Origin: Monocercomonoides exilis
Taxonomy: Eukaryota > Preaxostyla > Oxymonadida > Polymastigidae
Assembly (NCBI GenBank): GCA_001643675.2
Contig: LSRY02000005.1
Coordinates: 312,501-376,500, forward strand
Length of the DNA: 64,000 nucleotides
Direction: 5' to 3'
Below the pieces are notes generated by a model. The model was not told where the DNA came from, did no database searches, and was given only the letters and a program-made list of their open reading frames with translations. This document shows positions 1 to 11,219 of this stretch, piece after piece. Position numbers and translations under genes: made by a program. Positions within the stretch are counted from its first letter, which is position 1. The number at the start of each line of letters is the position of its first letter.

Positions 1-62
1 GCGGTGACTTCTGACGTGACCTTTTCGATTTTTGACGTACGTGACAGATTTTTCCACGTCAC

Positions 63-63
<1 letters not shown>

Positions 64-107
<44 letters not shown>

Positions 108-130
108 AAAAGAAAAGAAAAGAAAAGAAA
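64..130. repeat. poly-A tract with GAAAA tail
   Basis: About 42 consecutive A (64-105) are followed by a short AAAAG-type repeat. The flanking bases contain several GTGAC/GTCAC words. A comparable poly-T tract lies at 2744-2795, so the two homopolymers bracket the relic-bearing segment between them. This could mark the ends of an inserted unit or be unrelated slippage tracts. Confidence 0.9.
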
Positions 131-197
131 ATTACAAATAATAATTACCATTATTCAATTTTCACTGACGCAAAAGCGGAAATCGGAATTTTGACGC

Positions 198-215
198 GTC
201 ACTGACGTCAGTGAC
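198..215. promoter_or_regulatory. 18-bp perfect palindrome with TGACGTCA core
   Basis: GTCACTGACGTCAGTGAC equals its own reverse complement. A second TGACGTCA-like word (TTGACGTCAC) follows at 218-227, and a TATA-like TATAAAAAGG lies at 251-260. This could be a bZIP/CREB-type site with a core promoter, or the end structure of a repeat, because GTCACTGAC words also occur inside the MITE family at 3.8 and 57.9 kb. No convincing downstream gene is visible. Confidence 0.4.
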
Positions 216-260
216 TTTTGACGTCACATGCAGTCATGAAATAAATGAAGTATAAAAAGG

Positions 261-1084
261 AGCAGAAGATCAAAACAAACCAGCTAAATTTCTTATTTGA
301 TAGCTTTAATTATTTTCAATTCACACAACCATTACAATTTTAATTAATATTGGAATTCTCTTATTTTTTATGAAAGAACTGAATACAAATCTCAAAATGA
401 TGCTGAAGAATGCTCATTGATTGATTAAAAAATAAATGATTGTTCGAAGTTGTGAATTTGACTCTTTGGTTGTTAAATAGTTCTTTGTTTGATCAACTCA
501 TCAAACTTTTCGCTTCGTGTGATACGACAGTTTTCATCTGATAAAGAAGAAACTTATTAATATCAAAAACCATCTTTCTACAATTTTTTGCACTCATCCG
601 GAACCGTATGTGACGTTACAGAAAAAAAATCACTTTTTTAATACCAAGAACACCAATAAGATTCTCAATTGCTTTTATGAAGTGAATAAAATTTTTGTTT
701 GTGGGCACAGCAGGCGAAGGTTTTCAATCAGGGTGTTTTGAAATTGCTATTGAAGAAGTTGAGTCATCAGGAGAATATAAATAATGAAAGGAATAATACA
801 AAATTGAACAAATTGAAGAAGATGAACGTAACAATTCATTTTAGGAAAACAATTTTGAAGAGTCAATGAAAATAAGAAAGTTATTCATTCATAAAGAGCA
901 TTTTCAACTTTGTTTTATTATCACCGTTTCACTTTTTTTTTTGAAATAATGAAAAAAATTCGCTTTAAAATAAGAAAATGATTGTTTTCTTTTTTTACGA
1001 AATAATGAAAATGGAAAAATATCATTTTTAAGTAATTAGACTCAAAGCAATTTCTCAATAATTTACAAAATAATCATAGAATTT
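261..1084. other. AT-rich stretch, no gene recognised
   Basis: Every frame is broken by stops. There are scattered glutamate/lysine-rich snippets but no run long enough to call a gene or relic. Confidence 0.5.
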
Positions 1085-2360
1085 TAAAATCAATAAACAA
1101 TTATTCTTTCTGAAAAGAAAATCAAGAAGAATATGAAAACATAAGATGATATCTTCATATCCTTCTTCTTCCATCTTTTCAAACACTTCGCTTTTCTTTG
1201 TCTTTTTTCACTTCTTCGTCAGCTTTTTTCAATTTTCTTGAAATATTCTGTAAGAAATTCAAATAGCTTCAAACAAGTTTCATCTTTCAAAATTAATTGA
1301 TTCATTTCCTCCGAAAATAGATTAATAGTGCCTTCATTTGCAAAAGTATCAATTCTCACATATCAATTTTTTGCTGCCACTCTGATTAAAAAAATGAATC
1401 ATTATCTTATTCCTTTGTAATTATCCTTCGCTGCTCGAAATACATTCACAATGCTGCTGATGAGTCCAGCAAGTTCTTCGTTCCACAATTGGCAAAAGAG
1501 AAAATGCAGCTCCAACGTAAGGAGCTATTTCAATAAAACTAGTTTTTCTTTCACTTCTTTTCCTTCATTTTTCTCTTCTTTTTTTCTCCTCCAATATGCT
1601 TTTCCATCAGCTCTTTCAATTTTTTGCTTCCTCTATTGTGAAATGTGATTCATTCACAATCACTCCTTCAAGGCTTTGATCAATACAAAATCCTTCAAAC
1701 AAAATCCGCCAAGAAGACTGATGCTCAAGCCATGTCAGATTATGATGTCGCTGGTGATATCTGATGATTTCTTTGATTTCATCCAGGAAAACTTCTTTTT
1801 CAATTTTCTGTTGAAAAAATTCAAGAAAAATACAAAATCATTAAAAAGAAGGAAAAAATGAACAAACATTATATCCATTATTGCAATTCAAAGCAAATAA
1901 AACAATTTTAACTTCAAACAATGGTTCTTCGCTTTCATCTTTGTTCAAAGCTGTTATCAAAAGTCAAGACACACATATCGAAAGAAATTCCAAAAATATA
2001 TTACAATAACTGTGAAGCATAATGTAGAATTTGCATAAGCCAAACAACAGTCTTTCATTCTTTTCTTCTTTTTTCTCATTTTCATCAATAATCATCTTTT
2101 CGAATCTTTCGTTCAACAAAGATTCTTTTATGCAATCAACCTTCATGTTTTTCAACTTTTTTGTAATGTCCAATACACTTCAACAGCAAAATTGCATTTT
2201 CCATCGTATCTTTCTTTCCTCCTATCATATCATCAATTCCATCGTAATTTCTCTCTTGAAAATTGAACCAAATTATTCTTCATTCATTTTCTCGATTTTC
2301 TGTTTTTGATCTTTATCTTTGCCCTGTTCCACTTTAGCCACCAATTCTTTGTGAAAAAAC
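1085..2360 (-). pseudogene. Decayed member of a multicopy oxymonad protein family
   Basis: Read on the minus strand, three coherent fragments appear in one order but in different frames and broken by stops. The first is a Lys/Glu-rich piece (about 2173-1964) with KKLKNMKVDC and NEKKEEKNERLL. The second is a piece near 1800-1640 with LDEIKEIIRYHQRHHNLTWL followed by a Trp-containing helix. The third is a C-terminal piece near 1190-1090 with KMEEEGYEDII. The same motif order is what I recall for a large family of uncharacterised Monocercomonoides proteins of about 400 residues; that match is from memory and not searched. No frame is open for more than about 70 codons, so it is called a pseudogene. 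The function of the family is unknown to me. Confidence 0.55.
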
Positions 2361-2741
2361 TGGAAAAAAATCGAAATGAAAAAATTAAGTACAATATTAT
2401 CTGCAAACCAGTATATTTGCAACAAATGTTCTTCCCTCATTTCTTTGAAAATGCATTGTGTTCAGAAAACAATGTTATTATCATATAAATATGGGATTAT
2501 CATATGCTAAGGCACAACTATTCCAGGCGAAAGAATAACAATAAAAAGCAACGAAAAGTCTGCACTCAAACCATCATCTTATGCACTTGAATTTCTTATT
2601 TGATTTTGATTCAAAAAAAGCTTTATTTTCTAATTGTATGAAAATGGGATTTTTGATATAAAATATCTTTAATATATTTCAAAAATAATAATCCGAATTC
2701 AGCAAAAAATAAATAGGCAAATTATTAAAACAACAGCCAAT

Positions 2742-2743
<2 letters not shown>

Positions 2744-2777
<34 letters not shown>

Positions 2778-2795
2778 TTTTTTTTTTTTTTTTTT
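2744..2795. repeat. poly-T tract
   Basis: About 52 nt are T, interrupted by a single AC. It mirrors the poly-A tract at 64-105. The right flank (AAGTGGAAAAGTGGTGACGG) shares GTGGAAAA and GTGAC words with the complement of the left flank, a weak hint of degenerate inverted ends. Confidence 0.9.
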
Positions 2796-2860
2796 GGAAG
2801 TGGAAAAGTGGTGACGGACGTGACGAATTTTCAACCTCACATCACCCAGGGCCACTTTCA

Positions 2861-3160
2861 GCGAAATTTTGTTCGTTCAACAACTGCACGACATATTGTG
2901 CTGGGGGAGGTATTATGTGCCGTTCAATCAACTCCATCAAGATTGAGAACAACTTATTCAACTCCTGCATTGCTAAAAATCGTTATGGAGGAGGGATGAA
3001 TGCTTATAATACTTAATCATGTGTCACGATCAGCAGTTGTGAATTTCAGAAATGCACAGCAAAAGAATGTGGAGGAGGACTTTTTTTCAATTCTTTTTAT
3101 GTTTCTGGATCTGACTGAATAGGAGCAATAAATGGGCCTAATGCTTGTGAATAAAACAAA
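2861..3160 (+). pseudogene. Relic of a beta-helix repeat surface-protein gene
   Basis: One frame reads FNNCTTYCAGGGI, then FNSCIAKNRYGGGMNAYN, a TAA stop, then FQKCTAKECGGGLFFNS, a TGA stop, then IGAINGPNAC. The alternation of F-x2-C-x-A and GGG(I/L/M) every 25-30 residues is the same pattern seen in the intact 2677-aa protein at 11.2-19.3 kb, for example in its GGALY repeats. Two in-frame stops and no start show that it is dead. It begins about 65 bp after the poly-T tract. Confidence 0.6.
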
Positions 3161-3800
3161 GCTTGGCAATAAGATAGAATCTTTTTGGTATTTATTGATT
3201 TAACATTTTTCCTTCTCTATTTTAAAGTTTTATCTTTTTTCTTCATTTCACCTGTACACTGGTTAAGTGAAATAAAAATTTTGAAATTGCTAAAGTTAAT
3301 TATATGTTTATTGAAAAATCAAATTAATGTGTTATGTTTAACTTGTTCTTCTGTCGAATTAATCAAAAAAACTAAGTCTCATTTCAGTTCTGACAAATTT
3401 ATGTTTTTTCAGTGATAAACGAAGTGTAAATTGCAAAAATGAAAAACACTTTTCTATTAAAACAATAAGGTCTATAATTGAAATGAAGAAAAAACAAAAA
3501 ATGACAAAAAGAAAAATAACAGCTTAACAAACCATTGTGGTTCCTTTTCATATTTTTTCCGAAATGTTCAAAAAGATAACATGTTTAATTCCTGATTTGG
3601 TCTCTTTCGAATTAAATAACTCGTTTCATCATCCAAACAACAAAATAAATATTAAATAGTATATATAACTTCCCTTTAACCTCTCGAATCGAAATAAATT
3701 GAATTGTGAACGTCCATAACATTAATAAAGTTTTAAATCACAATATATAGATTTAAAAACCTCGTAATATCGTATCTGAATTTAATGAAACAATTATTTA
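3161..3800. other. AT-rich spacer, nothing recognised
   Basis: A 76-codon open stretch at 3185-3415 is hydrophobic and AT-driven, without recognisable motifs. No other signal was seen. Confidence 0.5.
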
Positions 3801-3809
3801 TTTATATTA

Positions 3810-4274
3810 TTCCTCTGTGACATGACAAGAGAAAATTGAAAAAATGACAAAATGATTGACAAGATATTTATGACTTGTCAAAAAGTGTCATTTATAATGA
3901 TTTCATAATTCTTAAAAACTTAAATAATAAATTTGAAAATCTTCATGAAATAATTCTTATTATTTTGAAAAAATCAAAATCAAAATAAAATGATCAGGTT
4001 CCCAATATTTATATTATTTGACACGAAATGTCAGTTGAGGAATATTTTTGTCACAATTTGTCATTGACAGTCACTGACGGTCACTGACAAAAAAGAAAAT
4101 ACGACAAGATATTACAGATGCAATCAACAAATCTTTTCCATAGTGCTTTGAAAAGTCTTTAGAAGTTTTAGCAATATTTTATTTTATATTAATTAAATAA
4201 TAATAATAATAATAATTTCTGTATTTTTGTGACAGACGAGGCTTCAAGTTATTCGTCAGGTCACAGAGGTATAA
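3810..4274. mobile_element. MITE family A, copy 1 (CCTCTGTGAC ends)
   Basis: A non-coding unit of about 465 bp. The left end reads CCTCTGTGACATGAC from 3812 and the right end GTCAGGTCACAGAGG to 4269, terminal inverted repeats of 15 bp with one mismatch. The 9-mer TTTATATTA occurs at 3801-3809 and again at 4275-4283, fitting a target-site duplication. A second copy at 57.9-58.4 kb matches along most of its length and has its own, different 9-bp duplication. Internally there is a GTCACTGACGGTCACTGAC-type motif that can form a small hairpin. 9-bp duplications are typical of Mutator-like (MULE) elements (established), so a MULE-derived MITE is likely (inference). Confidence 0.75.
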
Positions 4275-4283
4275 TTTATATTA

Positions 4284-5400
4284 AAATGATGGTTTATTAA
4301 AAGCATTAAAAAAGCAATATCGTTAAATCACACTCAAATATTAATCAATAATATTCAATAACTGAGCTTGAAGGGAGATGTTATGCAATATAATTTTGAT
4401 ATAAATAAAAACTCAATAAATAAATGTGATAATGGAATTATCAAGATTATCGCAAATTAACTAAGTTTTCAAAATTTTAATCAAGATTCTTTTTCTATTA
4501 ATTTAAAAACATGTATTTTTGCATTTTTCATTTCATACCACAATTACAAAAAAAAAGATCTTTCTTCGAACAAAGTTACGATATGAAAGACAATGACTCA
4601 TTTAAGCTGCTCTAAATGGATATTCTTCGTCTATGAGAACATGTTTATGAAAAGACGTGATTGTTTGTGGAATCGAAAGTCAATCTCTGTTGACGATTAG
4701 AAACATCTCTTGATATAAGTTTAAAAATGTTATTTGTGTATTTTTTGTCGTAATTTGAAACTGCAATTTCAATATTGATCTTTGAAGAGAATGAGACAGG
4801 GTGCGAAGCGTTTCTTATTGCAAATTCAAATCCATCTTAAAGTGTCAATTTTAATGAATAAGAAGGATCTCTTGTGGGATGAAAAGCTGTCGAACAAGAA
4901 TGATGTGGAAATAATTTTTCACAGTTCTTTCTTTCAATTTTGATGTTGATTGTTGAATAATCTTTTGAAAAAAAAAAGTTGACAGTTTATGGAAATAGCT
5001 TCAAAGAAAAGGTTTTCTTGTGACGAAAAAGATTAAAAGCTTATTCGGAAATTTGTCATCAAGCAATTTTCAACATTGTATGCTTTGATAATTATTTTTA
5101 AATGCAAATCATTTTGTTTTATTTCAGATTTTCTTTTAGAGAATTGACCACTTTCATCCAATGCATCATAATATTTCTTTTTATGAAAACATTTTCAACC
5201 TTTAAGTTTCATCACTCGTTCGAATCTATTTTTGGAATAATCTGATTTTTCAATTCATCACTTCGATTACGAGCATTGAATAATTCATTTTCTTAATATA
5301 ATTCATATTTATTTGTTTCAAATATCAACAAAATTTTCACGAATTGATAATCAACCAGAAATGTGGAATAGCAATATTTTTGAATGTATACAAATAACAT
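4284..5400. other. AT-rich spacer, nothing recognised
   Basis: No open frame with coding character, no RNA gene and no clear repeat were found. A polypyrimidine region begins near 5420. Confidence 0.5.
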
Positions 5401-5739
5401 TAGATAATTTTCATGCATTGTGTCATCATCTCTTCCTTTGTTGTCTTGTATGCTCAACTTCTTTTTATCATTGTCTCCGCTTTATTTCATATCCTTCAAC
5501 CTTTTTCAAATTGTCTTCTTTTTTCTTTTCTTCACATCTTCTTCTTCTTCCCTCTCACTATTCAACTTCTTCTTCCAATTCTCTCTGCTTCTTCTCTCCT
5601 TTCCTGTTTCTTCTTTTTCCTTATATTCATCTTCTCTCCTCTCCATCATAATCAAAATCACCATTATCATCATCTTCTTCTTCTTCCAATGAAAAATCAT
5701 TTCGTTAATCATTTGAGAAGTCACTCAACAAAACTTAAA

Positions 5740-7110
5740 AGAATGTTCATTTGGCCGTTGAATACAGAGAAAAGAAGGAACAAACAGCACTTTTGAAGAT
5801 GATCGAGAAGGCAAAAGAAGAAGGCAAAAGAGAAGAAGAAGAGAAAAGACGAGCAGAGGCCGAAGAGAAAGCAGCAGAAAAGAATGAAGAGAAAGGTGCA
5901 AGTGACACTGGAAGTGTGAAGAGCTATGCAAGCACAGGATCAGCCGACAGCTCAAATGCCTCGACCAACTCGTCGCAAGCAGCTGCATCTGTATTGAAAT
6001 CCCCAAAGACATCTCTTATTTCTTCTTCTTCTTCTTCTTCCTCTCCTGCTGCAAATTTATCCACTTCTTCTTCCAACTCATTCTCAACTTCCTCTTCCTT
6101 CTTCCTTGGTGGTACACTACGTGGTGAGTCTTTCTTTACTCGGAAGCTTCTCTAAACAGGTCCTCTTCTCTCTGTTAGAGGCAGTTCTGGTGCACAGACA
6201 CTGAATACGAGATATCTGTAGTCTCTACAGGCGAAGCTTAAGCAGAATACGAAGGCAGCAATGGACAAAGAGCGAATGAAGGCATCAAGAGGGGTAGGAG
6301 GAATGAGAGAAGGAGAGAGAGGAGGAGAGGAAGAAGAGAGAGGAGAGAGATAGAGAGAGGGCGATGTGGGTGCATCAGGAGAAAGAGAGGGAAGCGGAGA
6401 AAAAGGTATTGCGGAACTTATGAGGAGGAAATGGGGTGTGTTTGGAGTGAGTGGAGTGTATGAGGAAGAAGCAGATATTGAGTACAATGCGAAGGAAAGA
6501 GTGCTTTTGTTGAGGAAGAAAAGAATTGTGGCTGATGGGAAAGGCGAGGCAGCAGTTGTGAGAAGTGTGTTTGCGGTAAACGTGAAGTTTTTGTATGGAA
6601 AAATGCTGGACGAAGAGGAAAACACGCGAAAGGAGGAGATTCTGAGAACTGTGGAGGAAGTGGAGAGAGGGAAGACAGAGAAGGAGAAAGAGAGAAAGGA
6701 GCAGAAAGCGTCGCTGGCAATGCTTTCGGAAAAAGAAATTGGAAGAACGATGAAGGCGATGATGATTATCCGCTGCCTCCGAACTTTGGTAGGGCGACAA
6801 CTGTGCTCAGCAGAGATGCTCTGAAGGCGTCTTCTGCTCGTTCGACGGCTGTGGCTGAGCCGAAGAGAACGAGAGTGCACTCACAACTGCAGACATCGCT
6901 GGAGAAGGCGCAGGAGATGGAGCAGAAGGAGAAGGAGAAGGCAGCAATCGAAAGGGAAAAAAGGAAGGAGCTATCGATGGACGACGAAAATGTGCTGCAC
7001 TCGCTCAAAGGAAGAGACATTGGAGATGGAAGAATGCTGGCTGGACAGTCTAAACAAAATGGGAATGATAACTCTGCTGATCAGCCCACACCATTTCCAA
7101 GCACTTCTTT
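5740..7110 (+). pseudogene. Frameshifted coiled-coil / Ser-rich protein gene
   Basis: Coding character on the plus strand changes frame repeatedly. From 5751 a Lys/Glu/Ala-rich helix (KAKEEGKREEEEKRRAEAEE) leads into a Ser-rich stretch ending at a stop at 6153-6155. A Glu/Arg-rich frame follows from about 6240. From about 6360 a third frame continues with an ILRTVEEVERGK helix to about 6730. The sense then jumps again into a frame reading YPLPPNFGRATTVLSRDALK and a second charged helix (EKAQEMEQKEKEKAAIEREK) up to about 7090. At least two frameshifts are needed to join these, so I call it a pseudogene, although unrecognised introns could explain part of it. No family is recognised. Confidence 0.5.
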
Positions 7111-7620
7111 GACTCCCTCTTCTTCCTTCTTCCTTCTTCCTTCTTCTTCCTTTTTTTCTTTGTTCTTCTTCCTTTCGAAGTCTTTTCTTTCAATCTTTCA
7201 ATCTTCCTTTCTATCTATCTATCTATCTTTCTATCTATCTATCTATTTATTTATCTTTCTTTTCTTTCTTTTTCTTCTTTTTCATTCTTATTCTTTTTTT
7301 TATTATTTCCTTTTTCTTTTTCTTTTTCTCTCCTCTCTTTCTTCTTCTTCTTCTTCTTCTTCTCACCTCTTCTTCATCTCCTTCTCCATCTTCTTCTCCT
7401 TCTCTCCTCGCCTTCTTCTTCTTCTCTCCACTTCTTCTTCTTTATGCTTCAACCTTCTTTTCCTTCTCTCTTTTTTCTCTCTCTTTTCTTATTCTTCTTT
7501 CTCTCTCTTTTCTCCTTTCTTTTTCTTCTCTCTTTATCTTTTCTCCTTTCTTTTTCTTCTCTCTTTATCTTTTTTCCTTTCAACTTCTTTCCTATAATCT
7601 TCTTTTTATGCAGCTATTCT
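7111..7620. repeat. Degenerate polypyrimidine low-complexity tract
   Basis: Over 500 bp are almost entirely C and T on the plus strand, with local CTAT, CTT and CTTT microsatellites. Open frames here (up to 264 codons including upstream sequence) are Ser/Phe/Leu homopolymers produced by composition and are not called as genes. Confidence 0.8.
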
Positions 7621-9446
7621 ATTTCCATATGTTTGTGAATTCAACTATTAAACCTCAAGCATCTTTCATTTAATACTTTCTTCTCTCATCTTTTCCTTGA
7701 TCTTGTTTTTTTCTTTCTTCATATTTTTTTTCTTTAAACTCCAGTTATAAAAAAGATATCCCCTTAAAATTGTTTCAAATATTCAGATATTTTTTTGTTT
7801 CCGAAATTTCAATCGTTCATTGACTATGTCATTGAATGTCACAGGAATAAAACAAATTTTATAAATTTTCAATAAAAAACAAAAATTAAATCATTACAAA
7901 GATCAAAGCTATTTGTTACAAACACAATGATTGAAATATATATTATATGTTAAATGCTGAATGAAATAAAAGACAAATGAAAAGAAGGAAAATAATACGA
8001 TCCAAAAAAAGTTTATATCATCAAAAATCAAAAACAAAACCATATCCAACATGCAACACCTGCGGAAACTTCTAATTCTTCTTCCGATCTTCTATGTTTG
8101 TTGTCGTTGCCAATTGCTTATCTCGAGTAATCTTAAAAAAAAATTGAAAAGAATGAAAAGCTTCCATTCATGTGTGTTCATGAACAATTAAACATTTTCC
8201 GAAAATGAAACTTATTAAAGATTGAAATTTAATATTCTTCGAACATCAAAAAGTTTGCACAACCGAATAATACTCAGCAAAAAAGAAAATGCTTTATATA
8301 CGAACAATTATGGTTATTTTCGAAAATTGAATCAATCCAAATTTGCGTATTAAAAATATTACAGAAAATGATGATTTATCACATTAATTAATTTCCAATG
8401 CATTTAAAAAGTTGTTCCACAAAAATTCAAAAAAAAGATCAAACATTGAACGAGATTATCATCTCAAAAATAATTACCCAAATGAGCTATAAATAACTCA
8501 CTTTTTTTCACACAATATTTTGACATTTGTGACTTTTCTAAATCATGAACCAAAATTCACATCAGTTTTAAATTGATAACGATAAAAGAATTAATAAAGA
8601 AAATTGATAAATGAAAAGAAACAATTATTCAAATAATGAAAATTTGGTTGAAACTGAAACAATAAAAGAAATAGAAAAAAATGATTTTTCAGAACAAAAA
8701 TATTTTTTGAAACTGAGAATAAGAAAAAAAAGAAAAGAAAACATTTTTTCCAACGTGATGATGTTCCAGTTCTCGATGATTTTTATCTGAAATCCAATGA
8801 TAACAACAGCTCATCTTCTTTTTCTTCGGATTCAGATCAATTTGAAGCTGGAAAACTTTGGCTTCACAACAGAACTGACTGATAATTGAATTTCTTGAAA
8901 GAAAAAATTGAACTTTTTTGACAGTTTTTATTTGTTCATAACTTTTTTTCTGTTTGGACAAAACAGTTGAATGATCAAAGTTTTATTTGTTTATTGTTTG
9001 GGGAAAAACATTGAAAAGCAGATTTTTAAAGATTAATACGAACAAAAAATCAAATTCAAAAAAAAAGGACACTTGAAACCCTTATCTTCAAAGATAAGCA
9101 CAAATACGATTTGAGTGGTTTTGTTGCCTCAATTCTGAAATTTGAGCAAAATGTAATTGGTGGAAAAAATTCATTCAGAAAACGAACAAATGTGGAATCA
9201 GTGATATTTAGTATGTTGCGAGTTTGAATGGTTGTTGATGATGAAAAATATTCAAATGGACAAGAATTTGATTGTCAGGAAATACAAAAATATTCCAATC
9301 AAGCTAATTTTCCCATTAAATAAGTTGAATATAATATATAATCTAATAATTCAAGTGACAATAACTTTTTGAAAAAGATCATTCACAAATAAGTTGGAAA
9401 AACCACACTTTTCAAATAAAAAAATCACAAGAACCATAAATGATAA
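7621..9446. other. AT-rich spacer with one repeat end
   Basis: No gene was found. At 8462-8480 the sequence AAAAATAATTACCCA matches the right end of MITE family B described below. A weak partner (TGGTTATTTTCGAAAA) lies near 8311. A 90-codon minus-strand frame at 8689-8961 has no recognisable motif. Confidence 0.45.
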
Positions 9447-9707
9447 GGGTAATTGTTTTTGGAATTAAATATTTTTGTTGGTCTATGTCCTGATGCTAAG
9501 TTTTTTTGATAAAGATAAGAAAAACATTGTCCTTGTGAAAAAAGGGCAAAGATTGTGTTTGAGGAAGAAATTACTGAGATGAAAGATAGATAGATAAGTG
9601 TAAAAATGTTTTTTTCAGAGACATTGAATTTATCACAAATATATATTTTGTTAATACATGGAGCAGTATTTTTGAAAGAATAATAATAATTTCAAAAAGA
9701 ATCACCC
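9447..9707. mobile_element. MITE family B copy (GGGTRATT ends)
   Basis: The left arm starts GGGTAATTGTTTTTGGAATT. The complement of the right arm starts GGGTGATTCTTTTTGAAATT, with three mismatches in the first 21 positions. The unit is about 261 bp and non-coding. Similar ends in similar inverted arrangement occur at 57237-57477 and 58488-58744. The family is defined by the arms only; the interiors differ. Confidence 0.5.
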
Positions 9708-9769
9708 ATTTATATCAATAAAAGTCGAATAAAATCGTTTTTCAAAAAATGAATAATTGGGGCAAAACA

Positions 9770-10035
9770 TTACACTTCAGGCATTTTCATTGAAAAATTA
9801 TGCACAGTGGACGAACTTTTTGTGATCCAAAAAACACATTTAAAATGGATTATTTTTTTGAAATACTTGTGAGATCACAAAAAATTTTTGAAATTATATA
9901 AATGATGTTTTCTTTCGGAAATGAAAATACAATTTATTTTGTAATCTGATAAAGTTATTGAAAGTTATGAGTGTAACAAATATTTTTTGCATTGTGCGAA
10001 AAATGCTTGATAGTTCGTATTTTCCCCCAATTGGT
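9770..10035 (+). repeat. Dispersed repeat C, copy 1
   Basis: About 265 bp align by eye with 58772-59035 in the same orientation. They share GCATTTTCATTGAAAAATTA near the left and AATGCTTGAWAGTYC followed by ATTT and a run of C near the right. In both places the segment follows a family B MITE by 30-65 bp. It is non-coding. Confidence 0.6.
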
Positions 10036-11219
10036 CAAAAAAACAAATGTTTTTTGTAATTTTTCTTTTCTTTTTTTCTCAATACTTGAAATTCTACAAT
10101 TCAAAATTTGAGAATAGCAATATTAAACTTTTGAAAACGAACACATGCCAAATGAAAAACATTAAAAATTCATAATTTAAATATTGTTTGACAATTTCAC
10201 AACAGTCCAGATGAATCAAATTCACTTGTTTTTCGTTTGATTTTTGGATCAGTCAAGAGGAAAAAAAATGTTTGAAGTTCAAAATGATGAAGATTTTTCT
10301 TTGCCAATTTCCCAACTCAAACAGATTTTCGATTGGCACTCGAGCATTGATCGGGATTTCAAAAGAAAAAGAAAAAGTTTTATTTGAACATCGCGCGTGC
10401 TAATATTTGAATGAGCGTTCAAAATAAAATAACTTATTTGCGAAAATTTGAAATAATTATTGCTTCAAAACAAAAATGACAACTTAAAAATTACAATCAA
10501 TCTGCAACAATCGCTTCAACACAAGCATTTTGAAAACTCAAATTGAAGCAATTCTGGGAAATGCAACTTATGAACAATTAATTTTGCAAATTGAAATTAG
10601 TGACGATAGTTTTCGTATGAATTCACAAATAATAACTGAATATTTTACAAAAATGGTGGATAATTTCAAAAAAATAAAAATGGTTAAAAATGTTCTGGAA
10701 AAAAAAATATTTCAATTATTAACAGAAACGAATCTGGTTCACGCAATTTTCAAAAAAACAGAAAATTATTCGAAAACATATCACAAAAATTAAAATCACA
10801 TGAATACACAGTTTTGGAGTTACAAAGAAGAAAAAAAGTTAGAAAATGAAAAATATCTTATTTAATTATTCTTTGATTCCGTTTTCTCTCATTGTTACTG
10901 ATTTTTTGCTTGAACGTCATATCGTCAGGCCATGAAGCCATATCAGCAAAGAAAAACATATCATGCAATTATTCGATGCCTCTTCTTCAAAACATCAAAA
11001 GCACTGACTTCGTCCAACTTTCTCTCCAAAAATATCAATTCTCCTTATCAACTTTCACTGTTCTTTCTCTTCTTATTATTTTCTCCATTTTGGTGAAATC
11101 TTTTTGCCTTCAGAATCTTCCTCATTTTCAAATGCTTGCTTGACTATTTTCCTTATTCAGTGCCTTTCAGTTCCACAAAAGCAATATTTTTATCCTTTCA
11201 TATTTTCTCTCCCATTCTC
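10036..11219. other. AT-rich spacer downstream of the beta-helix gene
   Basis: A short frame at 10530-10793 (87 codons, Lys/Ile/Gln-rich, no motif) could be a scrap of a gene but cannot be supported. Nothing else was seen. Confidence 0.45.

Noticed and set aside
6803-7597. 264-codon frame including a long Ser/Phe/Leu tail
   Set aside because: Only its first 95 or so codons have coding character (kept in the pseudogene call); the rest is a polypyrimidine tract.
10530-10793. 87-codon frame as a small gene
   Set aside because: AT-driven composition, no motif, no start context or splice partners; not supportable.
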